64,000 nucleotides of DNA from contig WSYH01000652.1 in the NCBI GenBank assembly GCA_036426205.1, positions 114,835-178,834 on the forward strand, in the 5' to 3' direction. This document shows positions 33,655 through 43,569 of this stretch, piece after piece. Both the position numbers and the translations under genes were made by a program. This DNA comes from Ascaphus truei (taxonomy: Eukaryota > Chordata > Amphibia > Anura > Ascaphidae). Positions within the stretch are counted from its first letter, which is position 1, and every line of letters starts with the position of its first letter. The notes under the pieces are model-generated. The model worked only from the letters and a program-made list of their open reading frames with translations. It was not told the origin of the DNA and did no database searches.

Positions 33655-34555
33655 TTTTTTTGCTTCAATCTTTTTTATTGTGTTTTCAGTGATAAAAAAA
33701 AAATATCACATTACGGTAGGAACAACATACAATTTCTTACAAAATAAACCTCTACATTTGGGGTTTAGCGTTCATCAGTATTTTGTAAACATGAGCACTC
33801 AAACGAGCCATATATCCGTTTGTCCCTTAGTATAGCAATCGATGTCTCCATAACTGTAATCTCTGATAGGAGTTCAAAGTGGATAGAAAAAGAGAGGAAA
33901 AAGAGGGACGGGGAGAGGTGGGTGGGAGAGATAGAGGTGAGGGGGGTAGGGCATGGCAGAGCGGGAAGAAATGGGAAAGTAAAGGGGGGGAGATGGGGCC
34001 AGGGTATGTCCTCTGTCCATAATGCCCAGCACGTCCCCAGTCCAATCAGCACATTCTTATTTTTATGGGTCTTTGACCTTTGTTTTTTGGATAGAGGTTT
34101 TTACCTTTTACGCGTTTCTATGTTTTCCTAGCTCTGGAGCCATGGCTCCCAATGTCTTGTAAAACTGATCAGTAAATTGTTTCAGTTGGGTTGTTAATCT
34201 TTCCATAGACATTACCTCATTTATTCTTTTAGTAACAGTTCTTTTGGAGGGGGTGTTCATTTTTTTCTAAGTCGCGGCTATGGAACATTTCGCTGCAGTT
34301 AGATAAAGGAGACTAGCCGCTTCACGAGAGAAGAAAGATTTTCTACTGGTTTAGCCAACACAAAAGTTAATGGGTCTAGGGGTATTCTTAATTCTGTGAT
34401 TTCCAGTATTATGTTTTGGATCATAGTCCAATAATTCTGAACCAGCGGGCATGTCAACCAAATGTGGGCCATATCTTCTCCAAAACCACACCCTTTCCAG
34501 CATAAATCGGCGGTTCCAGGGAAGATCTGGCTCAGCCTACTAGGATGCACAGGAA
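33655..34555 (-). pseudogene. L1 (Tx1-like) ORF2 C-terminus and 3' UTR, 5'-truncated
   Basis: The minus strand from 34550 encodes the cysteine-rich end of an L1-type ORF2: ADLCWKGCGFGEDMAHIWL, then TCPLVQNYWTMIQNIILE and PLDPLTFVLAKPVE. Further 3', broken frames give TAAKCSIAA. The copy then runs through a 3' UTR to a poly-T (plus strand) stretch near 33653-33680, the expected position of the A-rich tail. It is 5'-truncated near 34555. Confidence 0.75.
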
Positions 34556-34982
34556 GAACCAGGGGAGCGGTTGTACCTTAAAAATAAAAACAAAATCTAC
34601 ATAGTGCAAATATGTCAACACAGTGAAGTGGTTTCTAAGAAACTTAGAAAACTGAAGCAAGGCTATATCACGTATAGCCAGCAAGCTAAAATGGTGAAAA
34701 CCACAGGAGGAGCTTCGATCTCAAGAAGAGACAGGTAGACAGAGCCAAGGATAAAAACAAGCACTTTATCCACAAACAAATAGGATGGAGGCTTACAAGA
34801 TCCGAATGGATAAACAGCATTTTGGAGTAGGTGATCTTCCGATCCCTTCACGTCGCTTCTGCTGCTGCACGCCGCCCGACTGTGTCTCGAACAGCCGTCA
34901 TGTCACTTCCGGGATTCCGGCCGGTTGGAGATGACGTCACGGACTCAATGTTCTCTCTCCCTCGCAGTCGTAGGGTCACGCT

Positions 34983-35016
34983 CAACGCGTTTCGACGTTC
35001 TAAATGACGTTTTTGA
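34983..35016 (-). ncRNA. Degenerate hammerhead-like motif, minus strand
   Basis: The minus strand keeps ACGT...ACGT stem II, CGAAACGCGTTGAG (GAAA plus minimal stem III and GUU site), but the first core box is lost: CTTCAAAA stands where CTGANGA is expected. It diverges from the next motif, which begins only a few bases away on the plus strand. Confidence 0.4.
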
Positions 35017-35055
35017 AGTTGATAAAGCGCCCTGTGCGCGAAACATGTCAGAGTG
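35015..35055 (+). ncRNA. Hammerhead-like motif with altered core, plus strand
   Basis: TTGATAA at 35019-35025, stem II GCGC/GCGC around CCUGU, GAAA at 35040-35043, then CATGTC giving stem III A-C/G-U and a GUC site. C3 is U and G8 is A, as in the motif at 21155-21195. Stem I is not evident. Confidence 0.5.
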
Positions 35056-35826
35056 CTTGTCAGGACTTTGTCCTTATGTGCTTTTAATCCAATAAATCTC
35101 TGAAATTATTCCTGGTGTCCCACGTTGCTTTGGTGAGGCTGTGCTCCGGTTCCTGTTTGGATCCTGCTTGCTGTATACCTACCTGGATGAACGCCAGTCT
35201 GGAGACGCTGATCAGGTCTACACACATTCACCCTGACGCCTCCTTCCTGCACCGGTGAAGTGAGGTGGTTCATTCAGCTGAGGGACCCGACTGCTAGTGA
35301 GTGACCTGACCCTCATGAAGGAGGTGCATGTTTATCTACTCTGTGGCTGATAGCCCCACTGTGAGCGTGATCGCTGGATGGGGATTGCACCACTTCTCGG
35401 AGTGACGGATGGCGGCCGGTTCCCCTCCTGCTGTTGCTGTGGTTTCGGTCTCTGGGATCCCCGAGTGAGGCGGCGTTCTGACACAGGGTCCTGGATTGCT
35501 GAAGCTGTCGGAGTTTCACCTCGGTCTGTCAGTAGCATACTACAACGTTATTGTGCTGAATGTGATCATCCAGTTGGTAGTTAAGCCACAGTATACTCAT
35601 ATTTATAGAGACAGTTTGCTACACATGTACTTTTATTTGCATTCTATACTAGTGGCCGGCACTCTCCTGTTTTCAGATACCAGTGAAGACCTTATTCTAA
35701 TCCATCCATCCTTTCCACAGCGTCTCCAGTTATACACCTTTTAACCCTTTATTTTTTGGAGCACTGGATCGATGCGCTTTTTTTAGTTCATCACCCTCTG
35801 TCTCGAAAGCTCGCACAAATAAAAGC
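35056..35826 (+). mobile_element. PLE terminal sequence, unassigned interior
   Basis: This follows the hammerhead-like motif without a coding region. A CCAATAAATCTCTG near 35090 resembles a polyadenylation signal. Near 35800 the sequence joins the CTCGAAAGCTCGCACAAAT terminal family. Frames here show no motifs. Confidence 0.4.
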
Positions 35827-35896
35827 ATTTAGTTAGCCACAGAACGGTATAGAGTATTTGTTTTTAATGATTAAGCTTGGTTAACACGGTAAAGAT
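35827..35896 (+). repeat. 70-bp direct repeat, copy 1 (PLE terminal family)
   Basis: It starts ATTTAGTTAGCCACAGAACG and ends GCTTGGTTAACACGGTAAAG AT. It matches 37085-37154 at 69 of 70 positions. GTTAGCC and GGTTAAC/GGCTAAC can pair as a hairpin. Directly upstream is TCTCGAAAGCTCGCAC, the end of the degenerate hammerhead of this family. Confidence 0.9.
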
Positions 35897-37084
35897 GGTT
35901 CTTACACCTAGTATGTCATTGGATTTCTATCCCTCCATTTCAGTGCATTTTTTTGTACATTATACATGTTTTGCTGTTATACTTGAAGATTAGTCACAAC
36001 ATTGTATATTATTTCATAAGAATTATTAAGTGCATTTTCTGTTTGTCATATGTTTTATGGTTGTATTTATCGTGTCTGTGTAGTATGTTAGGTAGGCTGT
36101 GTTTAACACAACACATGACTGACAGAGGTTTAGACCAATCAAGTAAGGTACTGCGTAATTTTATTGTTTTTATTCATTATCCAATGGCGTCCACGCTGCT
36201 AGTATATAATGATTACATGTGTTGTGTCCAATCAACCCCTGATGAAGTGCGCATGCGCACAAAACGCGTTGGGCAGTTGGAAGAGAGAGTACTAGCTTGT
36301 CAGCAGAGTAATACAGGAGTTTGTCCAGACATTTGAGCAGGAGAAGGGAGTTTCGAACATTTGTCCCGCCTCCCGTGACGCACTTCCGGCAACGGAGTGG
36401 CAGCAAGCACCAGGAGAAACCGGAGACCAACCCAGGGTGACGTACATCCGGATACAGAACCCAGGAAGTGATCGGAGCATCTGCCTGATTGCCAAAAGTC
36501 TACGAATAGCTGCTGCCGGAGTCCCATCACTGTGCATTACTGCTTATTTGTATTGGACATCTTGTAAGTAGGATTCCGGTTTTACCAACCGGATCCGAAA
36601 TCTGCTTCAAGCGTTTTTTAGTTGTCTATTAAATTTACTCCTTATTATTAATATTAGTCAGCCTACTTGTCATTGTTTTGTGTTTGTCTTGTCTTGTGAG
36701 TCCTATATGTTTGCATTTATCATTGTTGCACTATGATTGTTTTTCTTTTCTTTTCTTTTTTCTCATTTGCATCACGTATGTAAATCCCTGCTGTGGAGCC
36801 TGCAGTTGAAGTTTGGACTCTCCTGTAGTGGACTTTGTCACTAATTTGGACTCCACAATAGTTCCTATTTTGGACTTTAAAGGCGCCGGTTTGTATTGTT
36901 ATTGCTTGTTCTGTTACTAATTGTGCTTTGGGTTAGTTTTAATCAGGCAGGCCCTATATGTAATAGGTTGGGTGCATTTATTTACACCCCTTATATTTTC
37001 TTGTTTATTGTTTATTGGTATATCACTCTTTATGTTATTCACCCTAGTCTTATAGCGCTATTCACACCACCCTTTCTTCTCTCT
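35897..37084 (+). mobile_element. 1.19-kb segment between 70-bp direct repeats
   Basis: It holds no recognisable coding region. It contains the hammerhead-like motif at 36239-36270 and GC-richer DNA around 36340-36480. Because it is bracketed by nearly identical PLE terminal repeats, it may be a PLE pseudo-LTR unit in tandem or a piece inserted with duplication. Confidence 0.45.
36233..36280 (+). ncRNA. Hammerhead ribozyme candidate with a single core change (G12A)
   Basis: CTGATGA at 36239-36245 is a perfect first core box. Stem II is GTGCGC/GCGCAC (six pairs, two-base loop). The second box reads AAAAC instead of GAAAC, so the only core deviation is G12 to A. Stem III is A-C/G-U and the site is GUU. 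Stem I is CCC/GGG extended by CAA/TTG across a small bulge. G12 is the general base in hammerhead catalysis, so this copy is expected to be inactive despite excellent folding. Confidence 0.65.
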
Positions 37085-37154
37085 ATTTAGTTAGCCACAG
37101 AACGGTATAGAGTATTTGTTTTTAATGATTAAGCTTGGCTAACACGGTAAAGAT
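37085..37154 (+). repeat. 70-bp direct repeat, copy 2 (PLE terminal family)
   Basis: It is 69/70 identical to 35827-35896, the difference being GGCTAAC here versus GGTTAAC there. It is followed at once by ACCTCTA and a (TA)n tract to 37203. Confidence 0.9.
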
Positions 37155-37156
37155 AC

Positions 37157-37207
<51 letters not shown>
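37155..37207. repeat. (TA)n microsatellite, insertion site of the LTR element
   Basis: About 46 bases of TA repeat lie directly before the left LTR; a matching (TA)n run resumes after the right LTR at 42106, so the LTR element split a TA tract. Confidence 0.9.
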
Positions 37208-38045
37208 TGTAACGGGTTTACTGCCCGGCATGGACCCACCCAATCTCCACATTGGCCCCCCATCGTCCGTCTAAACCGGACCCCCATTACAGTGTGGATA
37301 TGTCATATGTGCACCGCTGGCTACAGGACTCCTGAGTCTCCCGCATGATGGTGTGTGGGGAGAACCCGTCAGACAGGCAGCTGAGGGAGTGTGTGAGTCT
37401 CACCTAGTTACAGTGCAGCGCCTCCACCTCACCAGGGTCCCTGCGTCCGCATGGGGATGATCTGGCGAACTCTCCGTGGTGCTCCTCTCTGTACACTCAT
37501 CCCAGATAGATACACAAGAGGGTTTCTGGCTGAACTCATCTTTATTGACACGGCAGGGCAACTGCCCTCCACAAGGAGTATCTTCAGCCGCTCATCTCGT
37601 CAGTGCTCCCTTTAGTTAGGTATGTTACCCAGATCAGGGATTCACTATTCCCGCAGGAATCACTGTCCTGTGCCAGGTCCTGGACACAGCCTCCCATGGA
37701 GACTTAAAAATAACTGCACGAACTCCTCCTAGCTCTGACAAGAGCTTTCCAGCAACACTGCAGAAACTCTGCAAGTAAACAACACTCCACAGCAACACTC
37801 ACCGAACTCAGAACACCACACTGAACTAACTTTGCAACACAGTGCGTGCCTTATGTAAGCTTCTGAAGCTGACACAATCTCTGACATCACTAACCATGGA
37901 GTCAGAGCATGTGACCAGTCCCAGCATACACAGAGCACCCCACCAGGGTGTGAGGGGAAACTCCATGATTACTGCTGGCATGCCCACACTTACCAGGCTT
38001 ACTGCCAAAGGAGAGATGAATGTAGGATTTTACATGACCGCTACA
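37208..38045 (-). mobile_element. LTR of non-autonomous LTR retrotransposon (3' LTR in element orientation)
   Basis: This 838-bp sequence begins TGTAACGGG and ends CCGCTACA, the TG..CA rule of LTRs, and matches 41261-42105 over its whole length with scattered indels. Just beyond its right edge, reading the minus strand, lies a polypurine stretch (CCGGGGGAGAA) directly before the LTR, so the element is transcribed leftward. Confidence 0.9.
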
Positions 38046-41000
38046 TTCTCCCCCGGTGAATCCCATCGTCCTCGCTGGGACCTAATTTTTAGCATACCTT
38101 CCAGGAAGCACTGCAACACACAAACATAATTAGGTAACATCCATACAAATTTCAGCATATTGTAAACATGACTCCAGTACATCTCTTCATCATAACATAA
38201 TAGATACATCCTAACATAGTGATAAAAACCAGGGTATCCCTTAGGAGTATCCATTAGTGGTACTACCATACCCTCTTACGGTGGCTTGCGCCAGCATGGT
38301 CCACTGGGCTTAAAGCAAGCAAGCTGTAACCCTCTGGGTGACACATCTCATCTAACCCGCCAGGATCCCAATCTTTTCCCTGATCCTTCCTCCTCATCAG
38401 TGCCATATCCCCTATCCTCACCAGTGGAACCCATTTTAAACTCAATTTCTCCTTCCATGAGGGGTTCAGGGACATACAGGTACTCACAACCTGTGGGCGC
38501 TTTGTACTTAGCATAATAGCCCTCTCGGCCCGAATGCTCCTAGTCAGCTCTGCGTTCTGCCCTCCTGGCAACACCCATGACAGGGGCTCGTCTGTGTCCA
38601 CGGGTCAGATAATATCCCTGGCTCCATAGGCTCTATATTATGCTGACATATCTGAAACCATCGTTCCTGCATCTTCCTCTTCTTCTGGGCCGTGGAAAAT
38701 TCCCCCACCGCCACCATTGGGTCTCCTTACGTTCCTCAGACCCCCACTCCAGTGAGTCCCCCTCCTCTGTATCCCCCCAAGAAGATACCCCAGAGGTTCT
38801 GATGAAAGGGGCCTAGAACCACTCTCTTGGTTTGGAGGCTATCCTGAGACTTAACTACGGGCCACACTAGGTACCCATCGGGACTCGGATACTTTCCCAA
38901 TGCCCTCCACCCCTCGATCCACCATCAGAGGCCTAGCTGGAGTCTCTCCCAGTCCATTTCTCACGCGTTTCCCTGGGACCCTCCCGACATTCCAAATGGA
39001 CGGGACCCACGGGAAAAGGGTGACAGGACAGGGGCTTTACCTAGGCATGGGGTTGGGCATACGGGACAGGAAATGGGCATGCGGGTTCGACCCGCTCTCT
39101 GCCTTCGGATAGTCCCGTATCATTGTGCGGACGTGCCGCTGGTTGGGCCTCACCCGTCTCAGTCTCCCTGCAGCCTGCCAGTCTTTGTTGACACAGGTGA
39201 CGGGAAGCACTGCCCGACGCTGAGGGCTTGTGGTTCTCTCTCTGGTCGTTTCGCTACCTCCGCCGGAAGTGGCGTCATCACCGGAACCGGATACTCCGCC
39301 CATCTCGCGATGGATCCCCAAGCGGGATCTCTTCCTCACAACAGACATCCGCCGCCGGAAGTGATGGGTTGCTCTCGCTCCCGCGGGCCTGGCTAGGCCT
39401 TCCTCCGCCGCTTACCACCACCGGCGCCTGGGGAGGGTAAGGATGTATCTCACCGCTCCGTCGGCTCGGGATGGAATCTTCTCCTCCTTCCGCGCTGTAA
39501 GTCACCACGGCCGTGGGACTCCGCCTCTCGGGTTGGTTCTGCACGCGACACGAGACCCGCTCGCACGACACAGGTAAGTGCCGGTTCTTTTCCAGCACCG
39601 CTGTAGTGGTCGCCGGTAGGCGGGGCATCACCACCGTCGTTAGGGTCGCTTGTTTCCTCTTTCAAGTAGCCGAACTCCGACTGGCGGAGTGGCACTGCCG
39701 CAGGGGACCGACGGAGTGAGGTTCCGGGTTCTCACCGCGGTTGTAGACCCCTTCTCTTAGGCTCCGTTCTGCTCGTTAGGAGCGATCCCCATTCTCCGGG
39801 ATCAACTGGTTCGGTGCAGGCCGCCACGCGGGGGCTTCAGCCGTCAGATGGCTGTGTCCGCCCCCGCCTTACTACCAGGGAGCCTCCTGGCAATAAATAG
39901 GGATATACCCCAATGTCCATCTCGCTCTTGTAGTGCTGGTTACAGGAGACACTTTGCACAATGGTCTCTTCTGTTCACCAGCTCGCAACTGTGGGACAGG
40001 AAGCTCACACCCAGCTCCTCCCTCAGACAACTCGGTCTTGGTGGCAGAGATAGAGACCCCTCCCCCTGGTGAATATTTGGGGAGGGTCCCCCAAGTTAAT
40101 TGGATGCCCCGGCACAGGGGCTGAACTTTTCACAGTCCTGGGGGGCGTGGCCTCCGATTCGCGCCCTTATCCCCAACAGGGTGGAGTTCTTCTTTTGGCG
40201 CCAATCCCGGACAACTTTCTGCAAGTTTTGCATTTGCAGCATTTTCTGCAACTGGCCCACGCGGTCTCCCGGGTAGCGGGAACCGCCATTTTGATCGCTC
40301 TGCAATCATATTCGGAGCAGCTGAACCTCATATTCCTCTATCTCACCCAATAGCTCCTCTAAGGGCAGGGGGTCACCCCGCATCCAGGAGCACCGCATCT
40401 TAGCCACGATAGGATGGTCAGGTCTCGCTCCTCTCAGAATTTGATCACTAAGGTACGCCTCCACCTCAGTGGCCTTAATATAATCCCCCTTTCGCATCTC
40501 CCGTAAGGCGATTCAATCCGCAGGAGGAACCCAGGTAGATCCTTCCATCTTCCTGATAAAGACTGAGGTACCGCTTCATCAATTGTCCCATGTCCTCTTT
40601 ACACGCACACACACCATGTGCGCTTCTCCATTAGCCTCTGTCCGCCATTTTGGACTATCCGCACCGCGCGGGTCCTCCATTCTTGCGGTCGCCATTTTCC
40701 TCGCTGCTGTTACTGTACATGAGGCTCCGTTCTGTCGGGGGCAGCCACCACACCAGTACAATAAAGATTGCTCAGATGCACCACCACATGTGTACCTTAT
40801 CTAGGTGTGACCCAGTGTTGCACTACCTAGGCTAGGTCACTCTCTCAGTGTGCTGTGGACTCCTTCCTCCCAGTCTGTGCTCCCCTACGGTGAGTGTTCT
40901 AGAAATGGGCTAGGTACTCTGGTCTGCCATGCAGTAACTTGGGGCGTCTACCTGTCTTGGTCAGCCTAGCGCAGACCCTCTCAGGACTCCCGACCAAGTT

Positions 41001-41260
41001 AACAGGCTGTGTCCCTTCTGGCATCCTACCAACTAGCACTGCCTCAAGGTGACTCGGCAGCTATATGCCCGCTCCAGACCCCTCACTCCTTTCAGGCCCC
41101 TAGGTTGTCCCTGCGAACTGACCATATCCCGTCAGCCCCCTGACACCCCTAGGTCCGTCCTATACGCCAGCACAAAGTGGCAGCAGACACTTCTCCCTGT
41201 TTCCAAGTGACCTAGCTAAAAGCCTGTCTGTTGACGGATCCCTCCAGCAGCGCCTCCAAA
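38046..41260 (-). mobile_element. Interior of LTR retrotransposon without recognisable pol
   Basis: About 3.2 kb between the LTRs. No protease, reverse transcriptase, RNase H or integrase motif can be read on either strand. The part 38900-40800 is GC- and CpG-rich. After the 5' LTR (minus orientation) the sequence TGGAGGCGCTGCTGGAGG stands where a primer-binding site is expected; I cannot name the tRNA. One gag-like position holds the small frame at 40306-40548. The element probably depends on another element's enzymes. Confidence 0.75.
40306..40548 (-). pseudogene. Small unrecognised frame inside the LTR element (possible gag remnant)
   Basis: The minus strand from the ATG at 40548 reads MEGSTWVPPAD, a TGA stop, IALRE, then 63 open codons beginning MRKGDYIKATEVEAYLSDQI and ending EIEEYEVQLLRI. 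The frame is the same on both sides of the stop, so a single base change broke it. The peptide is charged and helix-prone. I do not recognise it. Its position in the element's 5' third fits a gag remnant, but no zinc knuckle follows. Confidence 0.35.
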
Positions 41261-42101
41261 TGTAACGGTGTTTCTGGCCCGGCCTGACCCACCCAATCTC
41301 ACATTGGCCCCTGGGTCTAACCGGACCCCATTACAGTGTGGATATGTCATATGGTGCATGCACCTGCTGGCTACAGGACTCTGAGTCTGATGAGGTGTGT
41401 GGGGAGAACCCGTCGAGACAGGCAGCTGAGGTAGGTGTGTGAGTCTCACCTAGTTACAGTGCAGCGCCTCCACCTCACCAGGGTCCCTGCGTCGCATGGG
41501 ATGATCCGGAGCTGAGGAACTCCTCCGTGGTGCTCCTCTCTGTACACTCATCCCAGATAGATACACGAGAGGGTTTCTGGCTGAACTCATCTTTATTGAC
41601 ACGGCAGGGCAACTGCCCTCCACAAGGAGTATCTTCAGCCGCTCATCTCGTCAGTGCTCCCTTTGGTTAGGTATGTCACCCAGATCAGGGATTCACTATT
41701 CCCGCAGGAATCACTGTCCTGTGCCAGGTCCCTGGACACAGCCTCCCATGGAGTTACTATAACATAACTGACAGAACTCCTCCTCAGCTCTGACAAGAGC
41801 TTTCCAGCAACACTGCAGTAACTCTGCAGTAACACACTCCACAGCAACACTCACCGAACTCAGAACACACACACTCTGATCTAACTTTGCAACACAGTGC
41901 TGTGCCTTATGTAAGCTTCTGAAGCTGACACATCTCTGACATCACTAACCATGGAGTCAGAGCATGTGACCAGTCCCAGCCATACACAGAGCACCCCACC
42001 AGGGTGTGAGGGGAAACCTCCATGATTACTGCTGGCATGCCCACACTTACCAGGCCTTACTGCCAACAGGAGAGATGACTGTAGGCATTTTACATGACCG
42101 C

Positions 42102-42105
<4 letters not shown>
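41261..42105 (-). mobile_element. LTR of the same element (5' LTR in element orientation)
   Basis: 845 bp, beginning TGTAACGGTG and ending CCGCTACA. It aligns end to end with 37208-38045. Differences are frequent small indels and substitutions, indicating an old insertion. It is followed by (TA)n at 42106-42135. Confidence 0.9.
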
Positions 42106-42135
<30 letters not shown>

Positions 42136-42137
<2 letters not shown>

Positions 42138-42530
42138 CACTGAATGCCACTGAATAGGGTCCCATGTGCTGTTGATGTCAAGGCGTTTTTATGTGCGGTT
42201 CACCTACATTGAAGTACCAGGGATAATCGCTGTATCATTGAATTCGCTCCCTGCCCGGAACTAAAGACATCAGAAGTTTGTTCCTGGAGGAAGAATCTGT
42301 CGGCTGCTGTCATTTCAAGTTTCTGCTGGACGACGGCTTGTGACAGTCCGACGCTCGGAGGAGTGGAACAGAGGAGCGGAGTTCCAGCGATCGGATTGGG
42401 GCATGAGTATTTATCTCATAAAATGCCTATATACCATTTCTGTTTGTGAGTTTTAATTTGTGAGCTTTGGAATTTATTAAATTCATATTTTAGAAATAAT
42501 GCACTAGGATCGGGCGCTTTTTCTTTGTTA
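42136..42530. other. PLE-terminal-like DNA, no gene
   Basis: No coding region. The phrases AAACTTGAAATGACAGC (minus) and the GC-rich segment around 42290-42400 resemble other PLE pseudo-LTR interiors (compare 36340-36540), but the match is too weak to align by eye. Confidence 0.3.
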
Positions 42531-42544
42531 TATATATATATATA

Positions 42545-42744
42545 ACAAGCACAGATAACATTCCAAGAGACACTGTTTTTAAGTTATCCTTGCTTCATTC
42601 ATTGTAACATCGCCGGAAGAAGAGATCAGTGTATCTCGAAAGCTCGCACAAATAAAAGCATTTCGTTAGCCACAGAACGGTATCATCTATTTATTTTTTG
42701 ATTATTGAAGCTCGGCTAACACGGTACTGATACCTCTACATGTA
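42545..42744 (+). mobile_element. PLE-type 3' terminal piece with GTTAGCC hairpin, copy with both ends in (TA)n
   Basis: It contains CCGGAAGAAGAGATCAGTG, then TATCTCGAAAGCTCGCAC, AAATAAAAGCATTTCG, GTTAGCCACAGAACGGTAT and, after about 25 bases, CTCGGCTAACACGGTACTG. Stem II of a hammerhead-like fold is perfect (GAGAU/AUCUC) and GAAA is kept, but the first core box is CGGAAGA and the GUC site reads GCAC. TA repeats lie immediately before (42530-42544) and after (42744-42760). Confidence 0.65.
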
Positions 42745-42759
42745 TATATATACAGTATA

Positions 42760-43560
42760 TATACACATACGCATAAGCAGTATGTAATTAAAAGCTTACC
42801 AAGAACTGCATTTTTAACAGAAATCTTTCTCAGTAGCGGTCTAAATTCTGGAAGTATTGCTAAAAATAATTATACTGTAACTCAGATTGTCCCATGATTT
42901 AACAAAATATATGGATGTTAAATATATTAAAAAATTGATTTTAAGACGGCAACATTTGGTATCCGTCTACTAATTTTTGAGAAATGTTAATTGCCTGAAA
43001 TGTCAATTAAAACATATAAGGAAGATTTTGACATAATATGGCCTTGATTTATAAGGTTTGTGACCTATAATCTGAACATTACTCTCTGATTAGCTTCAGT
43101 CTCATAATTAGTTGTGTATTAAAAGTGTTAAGCAGTCATTAAAGGGTCTGTTGAAAAAAATACACTTTAATGTGAATAACTTACATTTACATCAGACACA
43201 AAACCTGGAGACAAAACCTGATGGGATACGCATTACAACAGCAAAATGAACTGGGTCATGTAATAAAATATAAATCTTACAGCATGAACGAATATAGCAT
43301 GTACCTACTACACTGAATGTGATATTCTGTATAAGGGTGAAATTTCACCAAAAATCAAGTTTAACCTGAACACAAAGAATAAACAAGGAGAAACAAAAAT
43401 GTGTTATTCTCTATGAGTCAAACTTGATCCAATGCAGTTAGCAATTGTCAACATAAGAAAAATATTTTTTCAATATATGTGGAGTAAGGATAGCCACTGT
43501 ATCGAGAAGACTTTAATATTGCTATTAACTCTCCCAGAATCCCCTGTGTATCTTATCCTC
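42760..43560. other. AT-rich intergenic, no recognisable feature
   Basis: No convincing frame, RNA gene or repeat. Confidence 0.45.
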
Positions 43561-43569
43561 TCTGTTTAT

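Noticed and set aside
38263..39720. Multiple 70-118-codon frames in the LTR element interior
   Set aside because: Overlapping on both strands in GC-rich DNA with no gag or pol motif; treated as chance frames.
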